This document shows, in pieces, positions 1 through 9,133 of a stretch of DNA of 64,000 nucleotides. Under the pieces are notes generated by a model. The model had not been told where the DNA came from and did no database searches. It worked only from the letters and a program-made list of their open reading frames with translations. Each line of letters opens with the position of its first letter. The first letter of the stretch is position 1. The translations under genes were made by a program, and so were the position numbers. Origin of the DNA: Palsa-147 sp963771905 (GTDB lineage Bacteria; Acidobacteriota; Terriglobia; Acidiferrales; UBA7541); the NCBI GenBank assembly GCA_963771905.1, contig CAVYVI010000009.1, forward strand, positions 930,001 through 994,000, written 5' to 3'.

Positions 1-1661
1 TGGCCGACGGCAGCCATTTTTTCGGTGTGCATGAGTTTGGCCTGGAGGACGGCGGCATCGGTCACGTCCGTCATGACCACGACGATGCTGTTTATGTTGC
101 CCTGCTCGTCGCGCATGGGGCTCAAGCTGATCGAGAACTGCCCGGTGGTGCCATCGGCGCGCAGGAAGGGAAGCTCGAGGTTTTCCTGCGCGACGCCGTG
201 TAGCGCGCCGCGCATCGCTTCTGATAAAGCTTTCCGCCGCGAGGGAGCGATAAATTCGGAAAGCGGACGCCCAACCAGATCGGATTCGCGATGACCGGTA
301 TCGAAACATCTGCGGTTCGCGTAGCTGATCAGGCCGGCCGTGTCGAGAACCAGAATCATGCTCTGCGTGTTGTTGAGAATGTTTTTATTGAAGTCGCGCT
401 CGCGCTGTAGTTGCGCTTGGAAGGATTTCTGCTCGGTAATGTCCAGCATCAGCCCGCGATACTGGGTCACGCGGCCGCGGGCGTCGCGAACTACGAGGAT
501 ATTTTGCAGCGTGTGAATCCAGGACCCGTCGCGCCGGCGCAAAACTTCCTCGTGATTCCGCAAAACGCCGTCATCTTCGGCTGCCTTCACGCAGCGGCGT
601 CGCAGATCGGGCCGCAGGCAGAGCTGTTCGAACAGGTTGGCCTTGAGGATTTCCTCGCGGTTCTCGTAACCTAGCATGCGTACGAGCGCGTTGTTGACTT
701 CGATGAACTGTCCGCCGGGCGTGCAGAAGAAAAGCCCTTCCTGAATGTTGTCGAACAATTCACGATAACGGCGCTCGGCCTCACGCCGGTCCGTGATGTC
801 CTTAAGGACGTGGACTGCACGGAGATCGTCCTCCGGGACGCTGCGCAGCCGCGAAGTCGAGACTAGGTATGTCCTCTCCCTGGCGGAATGAACATATTCT
901 TCTGTTGCCGCACGGAGATCCCGGCAGAACGGGCATGTGCGGTTCGTTTTCGCAGCCGCAAGAGCCCGGAGGGTTTCCATATGCCGCCCGATGAGTTCCG
1001 ACGGGCGGAGCTCGAGATGTACGGCGAGCGAACGATTCACGCGCAGTATTCGGTCGCTGGCATCGTGGACGACAATGAAGTCGGTGATGGCATCGAAATC
1101 CTCGATCCACTGCTTCTTCGAGCGCTCAATCCACGAGAACAACCGCGCGTTTTCGAGTGCCACCGAGGCGTGTCCTGCCAACGCCTCGAGCAAGTGGCGA
1201 TCTGCTGAAGAAAATGTGCGGTCACCGATCACCAGGCAGAGAACGCCCATCAAGTCGCCGTCACTGCCGGTGAGCCGGGCCAACGCCAGATCGCCGGATT
1301 CCAACGCTTCGGCGAGCGAACGTCCCAGCATGGCCGCGGCCGAGCCGAAGCGCATGGCTTCCGACGGACCCCAGCTCAGCTCCGAGAGCGCTTTGGCGAG
1401 CTCGACTTGCAAGTCGTGAGAAATGGGGCTCGCGGAGCCTTGCATCGAAACCAACTCCCATTCCGCGCCGCGCACCAGAACGAGCGCCGCCGCTCGGGCC
1501 TTCAGAAGCCGCGCCGCACACGAGGCAAAGCGGCGAACAAATTCCGTGGGGCCGATCGAAGGCTTGAGTTCGCGAGTCGCGTCAGAGAATTGGGCAAGCA
1601 GCGTCTCGAAGCTATCTTCGAGGCGCGAAGGGAGTTCGCGAATTTTCTTGGCTGCACGCAT
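1..1661 (-). CDS. GAF/PAS sensor histidine kinase, N-terminal part (runs off the window)
   Basis: About 553 codons are open on the minus strand from ATG at 1661 to the window edge. An in-frame TAG lies about 40 nt upstream of that ATG, and no strong ribosome site is visible. Translation gives a GAF domain (about residues 20-173, ending ALENARLF), then three PAS domains (about 183-287, 289-410 and 413-538). The last readable residues, LMHTEKMAAVG, match the start of a HisKA dimerisation box, so the phospho-His and ATPase domains should lie left of position 1. The first PAS holds a CPFC cysteine pair (near residue 247) that could bind a metal or sense redox; this is inference. It is a cytoplasmic-type sensor, with no membrane segment seen. 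It is divergent from the TonB/chemotaxis genes, and its partner regulator is not identifiable here. Confidence 0.85.
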   Translation of the reverse strand, partial: MRAAKKIRELPSRLEDSFETLLAQFSDATRELKPSIGPTEFVRRFASCAARLLKARAAALVLVRGAEWELVSMQGSASPISHDLQVELAKALSELSWGPSEAMRFGSAAAMLGRSLAEALESGDLALARLTGSDGDLMGVLCLVIGDRTFSSADRHLLEALAGHASVALENARLFSWIERSKKQWIEDFDAITDFIVVHDASDRILRVNRSLAVHLELRPSELIGRHMETLRALAAAKTNRTCPFCRDLRAATEEYVHSARERTYLVSTSRLRSVPEDDLRAVHVLKDITDRREAERRYRELFDNIQEGLFFCTPGGQFIEVNNALVRMLGYENREEILKANLFEQLCLRPDLRRRCVKAAEDDGVLRNHEEVLRRRDGSWIHTLQNILVVRDARGRVTQYRGLMLDITEQKSFQAQLQRERDFNKNILNNTQSMILVLDTAGLISYANRRCFDTGHRESDLVGRPLSEFIAPSRRKALSEAMRGALHGVAQENLELPFLRADGTTGQFSISLSPMRDEQGNINSIVVVMTDVTDAAVLQAKLMHTEKMAAVG

Positions 1662-1958
1662 GGAGGATCGGGGGCCTGCGTGTGTTCGCTAGATGTTTCA
1701 AATACAGTATGAAATTACGGTCTCATCTCATTTTGAGTCAAGGACGCCGCCGCGAGACGTGCTGAATTCGACACTCAGCCCCTTCACAGGCTCGTCGCAA
1801 GGTGAGACTCGAAGGAGAGAGTCCGTTGCCGATTGAGACAGAAGCGGGCAGCGAAGGAAGCGTACGAGCTGCATCGATATGTGACTAAACCTCTGCGCCA
1901 GATTCAGTTACACGTGAGTTCGAAAGAAATCGAGCAGTCTTGAAAATGATCGCAGTAC

Positions 1959-1974
1959 TGGCACTACCCGTGCA
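1959..1974 (+). promoter_or_regulatory. Sigma-54-type promoter upstream of the TonB-domain gene
   Basis: TGGCAC-N6-TGCA gives the invariant GG and GC with exactly 10 nt between them, as in the -24/-12 element bound by RpoN. Transcription would start near 1985, leaving a UTR of about 30 nt before the ATG at 2016. The palindrome YGTTGA-N5-TCAACR found near 51.7 and 53.1 kb is not present upstream here, so the activator would be a different one. The rest of the gap (1662-1958) shows no gene or repeat that I can support. Confidence 0.6.
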
Positions 1975-2015
1975 AATTCTCCCGTGGAGTTCTACCTCAC
2001 AGGGGAGAAGTGTTC

Positions 2016-2372
2016 ATGGTGTCAGGAACGAAGTATCTCGGGGCAGGTCTAACGATTCTTCTGGCTGCTGTCCTGGCGATGCCGCCCATGCTCTTCTCGC
2101 AGGACGCCGGCTCTGACGCAATCAAGCGCAAGGTGAAGACTCGGGTGGCGCCCGATTATCCAACACTTGCGAAACAGATGAACGTAACTGGCAAGGTAAA
2201 GGTTGAAGTCACAATCACAGCGGACGGGAAGGTAAGCAATGCCAAAATCGTGGGTGGTAGCCCACTCCTCACTTCCGCGGCAATTGACGCTGTCAAAAAA
2301 TGGAAGTTCGAGTCTGCTTCAAAAGAAACCACGGAAATTATCGAATTCGAGTTCAAAGATTCGGGCAGTTAG
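2016..2372 (+). CDS. Small exported protein with TonB C-terminal domain
   Basis: A protein of about 118 aa. A hydrophobic N-terminal segment (TILLAAVLAMPPMLFSQ) looks like a signal peptide or anchor. It is followed by a TonB C-terminal fold: VAPDYPTLAKQMNVTGKVKVEVTITADGK, then AIDAVKKWKFESA. TonB C-terminal domains contact TonB boxes of outer-membrane receptors, but this one lacks the long proline-rich linker of a true energy transducer. It may be a stand-alone periplasmic partner. I chose ATG 2016 because AGGGGAG at 2001-2007 is 8 nt away; GTG 2010 would be too close. It precedes mcp by 56 nt and sits behind a sigma-54-type promoter, so it may be co-expressed with the chemotaxis genes. Confidence 0.8.
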   Translation: MVSGTKYLGAGLTILLAAVLAMPPMLFSQDAGSDAIKRKVKTRVAPDYPTLAKQMNVTGKVKVEVTITADGKVSNAKIVGGSPLLTSAAIDAVKKWKFESASKETTEIIEFEFKDSGS

Positions 2373-2380
2373 CCAGGGGG

Positions 2381-2414
2381 ACTTGCGGCCGGAGAGAAAC
2401 CTCCGGCCACAAGT
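2381..2414 (+). other. Long intercistronic stem-loop before mcp
   Basis: The arms ACTTG-C-GGCCGGAG and CTCCGGCC-A-CAAGT pair over 13 bp with one C/A mismatch around a 6-nt loop. No T-run follows. Instead the mcp ribosome-binding region (GGAGGCGATAGGA, 2415-2427) begins at once. It could stabilise or process the mRNA, lower read-through from the TonB gene, or affect mcp initiation; the sequence does not decide between these. Confidence 0.7.
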
Positions 2415-2428
2415 GGAGGCGATAGGAA

Positions 2429-4435
2429 ATGACGATCGGGAAGAAGCTCTACTCGGGATTTGGCGCGATACTGGCAATCATGCTCGCGCTCTTCTTTGTG
2501 AGCGTGCTCACAGTGGCGCGAGAGCACAATACGCGATCGGCGGCCGCTGCGACGCTTGCGGATATGCGCGTGATTGAGGATATCCGATACCAGGCGATGC
2601 TCGAGGGGCTCGAGCTGCGGAACTACCTGCTGAGCGGCGATGTGCGCGACGAGGACAAGATCAACAAACTCTACCGCGACCTCATTGACGCTCTGCGCGT
2701 CGGCGAGGGAAAGGCGAATGACGCAACCTTGCGCACCACGTTCATCGAGGTAGAGGACGGAGAACACACGTGGATGGACAATTTTGCGAAGCCCCTGATA
2801 GCAAAACGACACCAAGTCGATGGTGGCGACGCAACCGTTTCGGACCTCCAGATATTCTATCTTCAGCAAGATCCGAGTTCGTGGATGAACCGGACGTCCT
2901 TGCTTCTCGACAACGCGAGCCACTCGATCAGCAAGTCGCTCGAGGAATCGAATGCCTCGGCAGCGCGAGCGACGACGTGGAGCACGGCACTTAGTCTCGT
3001 CGGAATCATCGTCGCAATTTTGCTGGGCGGCGGAATCGCCTTCTTCACATCGCGTTCGATCACCGAGCCGATTGGCCATCTCATCGGTGTGGCCAAGGAA
3101 ATCGGAGACACCGGCAACATCGATCAGACCATCGACATTCATCGCGACGATGAAGTGGGGCAGCTCGCCGAAAACTTCAACAATATGATTGCTCACTTGA
3201 AAGGAATGGCTCAGGTGTCGGCGTCGATCGCCGAGGGACAACTAAACGTTGTGGTGACGCCACGATCGAGCCGAGACACGATGGCGAATGCGTTTTCGAG
3301 CATGGTCGACGGGCTGCACGAGCTAGTCCGCCAGGTTCGCGACAGCGCGGGACAGGTGGCCGACGGCTCGAATCAGATGGCCGGCGCCTCCGACGAGTCC
3401 GCGAAAGTCAGCGTGCAGGCGGCTTCGGCCATCGATGAAGTGACGAGCACGATGCACGAGATGAGCATCAACGTGCAGAACGTCGTGAAGAATACCCAGA
3501 TGCAGGCGTCCAGCGTTGCCGAGACTTCGGCTTCCATCGATCAGATGGTGACGTCGATTCAACGCGTCGCCGACACGGCGAAGGTTCTGCTCGATATCTG
3601 CTACCGTTCGCGCGAAGAAGTCCACACCGGCATCGTGACGATGGAGAAGACGACCGACGGATTGAATCGCACCAATGCCGCGATTCAATCTTCCGCGGAG
3701 ATTATCGGTGTTCTCGGACGCCGCGCGGACGACATCGGCAAGATCATCGAGGTCATCGACGACCTGGCCGAGCAGACAAACCTGCTCGCCTTGAACGCGG
3801 CGATCGAGGCGGCACGCGCTGGCGAACACGGTCTCGGGTTCGCGGTCGTTGCCGAAGAAGTCCGCAAACTCGCCGAAAAGTCGACGCAATCGACGAAGGA
3901 AATTTCGGAACTGATCCAGGGTATCCAGAAGGAAGCGCGCGAAGCCGTCGAAAACATGGACAAGAGCACTACGATGGTGCAGGAAGGTCTTCTCCTCGGC
4001 GGCGATTTGAATACCGCGCTCGGGAAAATCTCAAACGTGGTCACGGAAGTCTACAAATTTGCCCAGGAAATCGGGGCTGCTACGACCGAGCAATCGAACG
4101 GCTCGTCGCAGATCGCGAAAGCGACAAGCCGGCTTACGGAAATCACCCAGGAAATCAATTCGTCGGTCGAAGAACAGGCTTCGGGCGCTCAGGCCGTGGT
4201 TCGTGCGATGGAGAAGATGCGTGAATTGGTCCAGCAGTCCACATCGAGCTCTACGCAGCTTGCTGCCACCGCCGAGCAGATGTCGAAACTTTCAAGGGCG
4301 CTGATGACGTCGATGGATCGCTTCGCGCTCGACAACAATGGGGCTCACGGACGGCAATCGGCCCCGCGCAGATTTAGTGGCGATTCCGCGCCCCGTGTTT
4401 CGGCGGAACGTTACGCCGAAATGGTGCATAGCTAA
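2429..4435 (+). CDS. Methyl-accepting chemotaxis protein
   Basis: A 668-aa transmembrane chemoreceptor. Membrane segment 1 is about residues 7-29. The periplasmic sensor domain (about 30-182) is predicted helical. Membrane segment 2 is about 184-207. A HAMP region follows (RSITEPIGHLIGVAKEIG...DEVGQLAENFNNM). The long cytoplasmic coiled coil carries the signalling hairpin tip, with DDLAEQTNLLALNAAIEAA around residue 445 and FAVVAEEVRKLAEKS just after. The tip is the contact site for CheA and CheW. No NWETF-type tether for CheR is seen at the C-terminus (ending AEMVHS). It heads the cheWRABYX run and probably feeds it. The ligand is unknown. A good ribosome site lies just upstream of ATG 2429. 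Confidence 0.95.
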   Translation: MTIGKKLYSGFGAILAIMLALFFVSVLTVAREHNTRSAAAATLADMRVIEDIRYQAMLEGLELRNYLLSGDVRDEDKINKLYRDLIDALRVGEGKANDATLRTTFIEVEDGEHTWMDNFAKPLIAKRHQVDGGDATVSDLQIFYLQQDPSSWMNRTSLLLDNASHSISKSLEESNASAARATTWSTALSLVGIIVAILLGGGIAFFTSRSITEPIGHLIGVAKEIGDTGNIDQTIDIHRDDEVGQLAENFNNMIAHLKGMAQVSASIAEGQLNVVVTPRSSRDTMANAFSSMVDGLHELVRQVRDSAGQVADGSNQMAGASDESAKVSVQAASAIDEVTSTMHEMSINVQNVVKNTQMQASSVAETSASIDQMVTSIQRVADTAKVLLDICYRSREEVHTGIVTMEKTTDGLNRTNAAIQSSAEIIGVLGRRADDIGKIIEVIDDLAEQTNLLALNAAIEAARAGEHGLGFAVVAEEVRKLAEKSTQSTKEISELIQGIQKEAREAVENMDKSTTMVQEGLLLGGDLNTALGKISNVVTEVYKFAQEIGAATTEQSNGSSQIAKATSRLTEITQEINSSVEEQASGAQAVVRAMEKMRELVQQSTSSSTQLAATAEQMSKLSRALMTSMDRFALDNNGAHGRQSAPRRFSGDSAPRVSAERYAEMVHS

Positions 4436-4453
4436 GGCGCAAGAGGCGGGACA

Positions 4454-4954
4454 TTGGACAAGGACCTCCAGGTCGTCGGCTTCCGGATCGGCACCGAGAC
4501 GTTCGGTCTGCCTATCTCCTTGGTGCGCGAAATCGTCCGTGTCCCGGCCATTACCGCCGTTCCGAACGCCCCAGATTACATCGAAGGCGTCATAAACCTT
4601 CGCGGGAGAATCATTTCCGTGCTGGATCTGCGCAAGCGATTCGGCGAGAAAAATATTCAGCCCAGCAAGAAAAATCGCATCGTGGTGGTCGAGCTGGTGG
4701 ATCGCATGGTCGGCTTGCTGGTGAATTCGGCGTCCGAAGTTCTCAAAATCCCGCCGTCGGAAATCGAGGCGCCGCACGATCTCTTTCAGGACGGCGAAGT
4801 GGATTACGTCACCGGCGTGGCGAAATTGAAAGGACGTTTGGTGATTCTGCTCGACCTCAGCAAGATCATGCGCCGGTCGGAGCTGCGACAGCTGGATGAG
4901 TTGGCCCAGATCGTCCCGGAACTGGAAACAAGCGAAATCGCGCGTAAGTATTAG
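4454..4954 (+). CDS. cheW: Chemotaxis coupling protein CheW
   Basis: A 166-aa single CheW domain. It starts with the typical VVGFRIGTETFGLPISLVREIVRV and continues with VINLRGRIISVLDLRKRFG and GLLVNSASEVLKIP. CheW bridges receptor tips to the CheA P5 domain in cytoplasmic arrays. The likely start is TTG 4454, with AAGAGGCGGG immediately upstream; no in-frame ATG fits the domain start. It lies 18 nt after mcp and 32 nt before cheR, so one transcript is likely. Confidence 0.95.
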   Translation: MDKDLQVVGFRIGTETFGLPISLVREIVRVPAITAVPNAPDYIEGVINLRGRIISVLDLRKRFGEKNIQPSKKNRIVVVELVDRMVGLLVNSASEVLKIPPSEIEAPHDLFQDGEVDYVTGVAKLKGRLVILLDLSKIMRRSELRQLDELAQIVPELETSEIARKY

Positions 4955-4986
4955 CGCGCATCCTGCAAGCCGAACAGCGAGAGGCG

Positions 4987-5892
4987 ATGTCCACACTCAC
5001 TGCGCAGATTCCTCTGACGGAAGCCGAGCTCAAGCTCCTGCAAACACTCATCTACCAGGAATGCGGCATGTACTTCGACGAGCGCCGCACGCATTTTCTC
5101 CGCGACCGATTACAGCGGAGATTGAAAGCGTGCCAGCTCGATTCCTTCTACAGCTATTACCGGCTTCTGACCAGCCGCGAGGGAAAGCAGGAACTCACCG
5201 CGCTCCTTGAAAATCTGACGGTCAACGAAACCAGCTTCTTTCGAATTCGCCCGCAGTTGGACATGTTTCAGAAGAAAGTTCTCGAGGAACTTCTGCATCG
5301 CAAGCAGGAGCGCCGGGATTGGTCGCTACGCATTTGGAGCGCAGGCTGCTCGACCGGCCAGGAGCCGTTTTCCATCGCGATGCTCGTTTGCGACGCACTT
5401 GCCTACTACTATCTACGGAATCCGCTGCCGTTCGATATGCCCGTTCCCAAGCCGCTAATCCCACCACCGTGGAAAGTGGAAATTCTCGCGTCGGACATCA
5501 ACTATTCGGCGCTCTTGGCGGCGGGCCAGGGCACGTACACCGAAGGTCAGATGGAGCCCGTCGACTATACGATGCGCCTGCGGTACTTCGACAAAGCCGG
5601 CGACCGCTACCTGGTGAAGCAGGCGCTGAAGAGCTTGGTTCAATTCGACTTTCACAATCTGAAGACGGAGTTCCTACCGCAGCGCAACGACATCATTTTT
5701 TGTCGCAACGTTATGATCTATTTCGACGAGGCGGAACAAAAGCGATTGGTTGAGAAGTTCTATCGTTGTTTGAATCCGGAAGGATTCCTGTTCGTCGGCC
5801 ACGCTGAAAGCCTTTTCGGGCTCTCGGCGAAGTACCACATGATCCATCAGAACAACGCGACCGTGTATCAGCGCATCGAGGGGGCGCAGTGA
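4987..5892 (+). CDS. cheR: Chemotaxis protein methyltransferase CheR
   Basis: A 301-aa SAM-dependent methyltransferase that methylates receptor glutamates for adaptation. An N-terminal CheR helical domain (about 15-85) includes LTVNETSFFR. The Rossmann domain has the SAM motif WSAGCSTGQEPFSIAM (about residue 116-131), ILASDINYSALLAAGQGTY, and NDIIFCRNVMIYF before the end. A proline-rich insertion (PLPFDMPVPKPLIPPPWK) between the first two motifs is longer than in enteric CheR. ATG 4987 follows GAGAGGCG. The stop overlaps the GTG start of cheA (GTGA), so the two are translationally coupled. Confidence 0.96.
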   Translation: MSTLTAQIPLTEAELKLLQTLIYQECGMYFDERRTHFLRDRLQRRLKACQLDSFYSYYRLLTSREGKQELTALLENLTVNETSFFRIRPQLDMFQKKVLEELLHRKQERRDWSLRIWSAGCSTGQEPFSIAMLVCDALAYYYLRNPLPFDMPVPKPLIPPPWKVEILASDINYSALLAAGQGTYTEGQMEPVDYTMRLRYFDKAGDRYLVKQALKSLVQFDFHNLKTEFLPQRNDIIFCRNVMIYFDEAEQKRLVEKFYRCLNPEGFLFVGHAESLFGLSAKYHMIHQNNATVYQRIEGAQ

Positions 5893-8003
5893 ATCTCTTC
5901 GACGAAGAACGCAGCGCTGAACTCCGCGACCTTTTTTTCGAGAGCGCCGAGGAGCTGCTCCAGGCCATGAACGAAGGGGGTCTCGAGCTCGAAGAGCGTC
6001 CGGGCGATATCGAGAGCATCCGCAAGGTACGCCGCGCCGTGCACACGCTGAAGGGCGACTCCGCGACGTGTGGCTTTCGCGAGTTGAGTGAGCTCGCACA
6101 CGAGCTGGAGGACGTGCTGACTCCCGAGCAACTCGGCTCGAAAGGAACGGCGCTCGCGGAAGTCGTTCTCACCGCCGCGGATACTTTTCAGGACATGCTC
6201 GCGGCCTACCGCGGGAATATGAAGCCGCCGGCGGGCCGTGAACTGCGCGAACACATTCGCCGCGTTCTGCAGGCTCCGCAATTGGCGAAGAAGCCCAACG
6301 CGCCGCTCTCGGGACGCTTCGACTGGACCGAATACGAGCGGCTATTAATTTCCGAAGCGACGAAGCGCGGAGATGCGGTCTATCACGTCGCGGCGCGCAT
6401 CGCCTCCGACGTCCAAATGCCTGCCGCTGCCGTGCAACTGGTGCGCACGGCGCTCCAATCGGCAGGGACGCTGCTCGCATTTCGACCAGCCGATGCCAGT
6501 GAAATATCCGAGGTCCACCAGGTGGAAGCGGCGCTGGCTACACAGCAGACGCCTGAGTGGATTCAGAAGAAATGCAAGATTCCTTCGGTGATCTCCGAGG
6601 CCACTGTGCAGCAAGCCAAAGCTGCGCCGACGGCCCACCGTGATTTGCTTCAGATCCTGCTCGAGTCGGAAGCGGCGGCCGTCGCGTCCGGAATTGCCGG
6701 AGATCTCCAGGTGCCGGATGAGATGCCGAAGCATTCGGAGGATCCCGCCGAGTTGAGGGCGTCCGCCGCGACGGCTTCGAACGCTGCGCCGGTAGGGGCC
6801 GAAAACACTTTGCGCGTGGATGCGGCGCGAATCGACAACGTCATGAATCTCGTGGGCGAGCTCATCATCGGCAAGTCCATGCTCCATCGCACCATTCTCG
6901 AATTTGAAAAACAGTACACGAAGGATCCGCTGCGCGGGAAATTTGCCGACGCACTCGCCTTCCAGACGCGTGTGCTTGGCGATCTGCAGAAGTCGGTGAT
7001 GAAGATCCGCATGGTCCCGGTCGAGCAGCTCTTTCGCCGCTTTCCCCGTGTCGTGCGTGACGTAGCCCGACAGCGCGATAAGGACATATCGCTCGAAATC
7101 GCCGGCCAGAACACCGATCTCGACAAGGGGATTCTCGACGCGCTCGCGGAGCCGCTGGTCCACCTGGTTCGCAACGCCGCCGATCACGGCATCGAATCCT
7201 CCGCCGATCGCGTCGCCGCCGGCAAGCCTACGCGCGGGACCGTTCGCCTGAACGCCTACCATCAAGGGAATCAGGTGGTCATCGAAGTCGCCGACGACGG
7301 CCGCGGCCTCGACCGCGAAAAGATCGTCCGCCGCGCCATCGAGAAGGGAATCATCACCAGCGATGAGGCAGGGCGTTTGAACGAAGCGGAATCGCTGAAC
7401 CTGGTTTTCAAACCCGGCCTGAGCACGGCCGATGAAGTGACGGAAATTTCCGGCCGCGGTGTGGGGATGGACATCGTCCACAGCGTACTCGAGAGGCTGA
7501 AGGGTACGGTTCACATCGAAACGCAGCCCGGCAAAGGCACGAAGTTCCTTCTGATGATGCCGTTGACCCTCGCCAGCATTCAGGCGCTGATGTTTCGCGT
7601 AGGCGGGCGGTTGTATGCCGTACCGTTGTCTACCGTCGTCGAAATCGCGCGCATCCGCGAATCGGAAATACATTTTGTCGACAATCGCGAAGTTCTCCGC
7701 CTGCGAGATCAACTGCTGGCGCTCGTGCGATTGGAGCGCCTGGCTAGTGGCGAGGCGGGCCCCAAGTCGAAGCGCCTTTTCATGATCGTCATATCCGCTG
7801 GTGCCCGAAAGTTCGGGCTGGTCGTCGACAGTCTGTTGGGTGAGGAAGAATTGGTCATGAAGGCGCTGGAGGACCGCATGGTGTCGTCCGATCTGGTCAG
7901 CGGAGCATCGATTCTCGGAGACGGAACGGTGGTGCTGATTTTGAACGTGGCCGCAGTGGTATCGCGTCTGCTGAAAGCGCCGCCGCTCGGAGCGATCGCA
8001 TGA
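5889..8003 (+). CDS. cheA: Chemotaxis histidine kinase CheA
   Basis: A 704-aa class II kinase. The P1/HPt domain has phospho-acceptor His52 in AVHTLKGDS. A linker region of about 135-310 has no P2 domain that I recognise. P3 dimerisation contains NVMNLVGELIIGKS. The P4 ATPase carries the N box (EPLVHLVRNAADHGIES), G1 (VADDGRGLD), G2 (GRGVGMDIV) and GKGTKFLLMMPLT. A C-terminal CheW-like P5 domain (about 560-695) docks to CheW and receptors. The N-terminal HPt helix motif (EERSAELRDLFFESAEELL) begins right after GTG 5889, supporting this start. It overlaps cheR by 4 nt and cheB by 4 nt (ATGA). Confidence 0.96.
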   Translation: MNLFDEERSAELRDLFFESAEELLQAMNEGGLELEERPGDIESIRKVRRAVHTLKGDSATCGFRELSELAHELEDVLTPEQLGSKGTALAEVVLTAADTFQDMLAAYRGNMKPPAGRELREHIRRVLQAPQLAKKPNAPLSGRFDWTEYERLLISEATKRGDAVYHVAARIASDVQMPAAAVQLVRTALQSAGTLLAFRPADASEISEVHQVEAALATQQTPEWIQKKCKIPSVISEATVQQAKAAPTAHRDLLQILLESEAAAVASGIAGDLQVPDEMPKHSEDPAELRASAATASNAAPVGAENTLRVDAARIDNVMNLVGELIIGKSMLHRTILEFEKQYTKDPLRGKFADALAFQTRVLGDLQKSVMKIRMVPVEQLFRRFPRVVRDVARQRDKDISLEIAGQNTDLDKGILDALAEPLVHLVRNAADHGIESSADRVAAGKPTRGTVRLNAYHQGNQVVIEVADDGRGLDREKIVRRAIEKGIITSDEAGRLNEAESLNLVFKPGLSTADEVTEISGRGVGMDIVHSVLERLKGTVHIETQPGKGTKFLLMMPLTLASIQALMFRVGGRLYAVPLSTVVEIARIRESEIHFVDNREVLRLRDQLLALVRLERLASGEAGPKSKRLFMIVISAGARKFGLVVDSLLGEEELVMKALEDRMVSSDLVSGASILGDGTVVLILNVAAVVSRLLKAPPLGAIA

Positions 8004-9133
8004 GCAACAAAGTGCGAGTGCTCGTAGTAGATGATTCCGCGCTGATGCGGAAGTTGATTCCGCAGATTCTTAAGGATGATCCATCGATCGAGGTCGTCGG
8101 AACGGCAATGGACGGCTCGTTCGGCTTAAAGAAAATCGCGGAGCTGCGGCCGCACGTGGTGACGCTCGATCTCGAGATGCCGCGCATGGACGGGATCGAG
8201 ATGCTACGTGAAATCACGAGAAAGCATCACGTTCCAGTGATTGTGGTCAGCACGCACACCGAGCAAAGTGCGCGATCCACTTTGAAGGCTCTGGCGCTCG
8301 GCGCGTTCGATTTCGTTGCCAAGCCGCGCGATGCGGCATCGGGCCATATTAACGAGATTGCCGCGGAGCTCGCGCTCAAGATCAAGGTGGCCGCTTCCTC
8401 CGGCGCACCGAAAATGATTCTCACAGTGCCCGCCGAGAGGCACAAAGGGTCGAAATCCTTGGCGGATCGGAAATGGCCCTCCCGTGTTGTCGCCATCGGA
8501 GTTTCCACCGGCGGCCCAGCCGCGCTGCAATATTTGTTCGCGCAGCTACCGGAGGATTTCCCCGGATGCTTGGTGGCCGTGCAGCATATGCCGGAAGGTT
8601 TTACCGATATGTTTGCAAACCGCCTGAACGAGTGTTCCGCGATTGAAGTGAAGGAAGCGCGCTCGGGCGATTTGCTGCTGGCTGGCCGCGCGCTGATTTG
8701 TCCGGGCAATCGCCACATGAAAGTCCGGCGGATGCCGCACGGCGACATCGTCGTCCTCGACGATCAACCGCCCGTGAACGGACATCGTCCATCCGTCGAT
8801 GTGTTGTTTCGCTCGATCGCCCGCGAATACGGTAATTCCGGGCTGGCCGTGCTGATGACGGGCATGGGCGACGACGGAGCGGCGGGCATGGGCGCCGTAC
8901 AAGCCGCAGGCGGCTTGACGCTTGCTCAAAATTCGGAATCCTGCGTGGTTGACAGTATGCCTCGCTCGGCTGTTGAGCGCGGATTCGCGGAAAGAGTAGT
9001 TTCGCTCTCGGGTCTCTCGAGTCTCATCCAGGCACAGTGCATGCCGGAACGTGTTCCATCGGATTACGCTTCGTCGCCGTCGGACTCGGAGTTGGTCGCA
9101 GGGGAACGAAGCATCAGAAGGAGATCGTCATGA
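8000..9133 (+). CDS. cheB: Chemotaxis response regulator / receptor methylesterase CheB
   Basis: A 377-aa protein. The N-terminal receiver (1-120) has the acidic pair VVDDSALMRK and phospho-acceptor Asp in TLDLEMPRMDG. The C-terminal CheB esterase domain has the catalytic Ser in GVSTGGP, His in VQHMPEGF and Asp in LMTGMGDDGAAGM. It removes methyl groups from receptor glutamates, and also acts as a deamidase in known members, when CheA phosphorylates it. The last 30 or so residues after LSSLIQAQ are Ser/Arg-rich and look unstructured. ATG 8000 overlaps the cheA stop; the stop overlaps cheY. Confidence 0.96.
   Translation: MSNKVRVLVVDDSALMRKLIPQILKDDPSIEVVGTAMDGSFGLKKIAELRPHVVTLDLEMPRMDGIEMLREITRKHHVPVIVVSTHTEQSARSTLKALALGAFDFVAKPRDAASGHINEIAAELALKIKVAASSGAPKMILTVPAERHKGSKSLADRKWPSRVVAIGVSTGGPAALQYLFAQLPEDFPGCLVAVQHMPEGFTDMFANRLNECSAIEVKEARSGDLLLAGRALICPGNRHMKVRRMPHGDIVVLDDQPPVNGHRPSVDVLFRSIAREYGNSGLAVLMTGMGDDGAAGMGAVQAAGGLTLAQNSESCVVDSMPRSAVERGFAERVVSLSGLSSLIQAQCMPERVPSDYASSPSDSELVAGERSIRRRSS

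Noticed and set aside
1662..1958. Search for the YGTTGA-N5-TCAACR palindrome upstream of the TonB gene promoter
   Set aside because: Not found, so that sigma-54 promoter is not assigned to the activator at 53121-54506.
6345..7712. 455-aa open frame on the minus strand
   Set aside because: It is the antisense shadow of cheA, with no ribosome site or family motif.
9037..9129. Upstream in-frame ATG for cheY
   Set aside because: It lies inside cheB and adds residues outside the receiver fold. ATG 9130 has AAGGAG and the usual 4-nt overlap.
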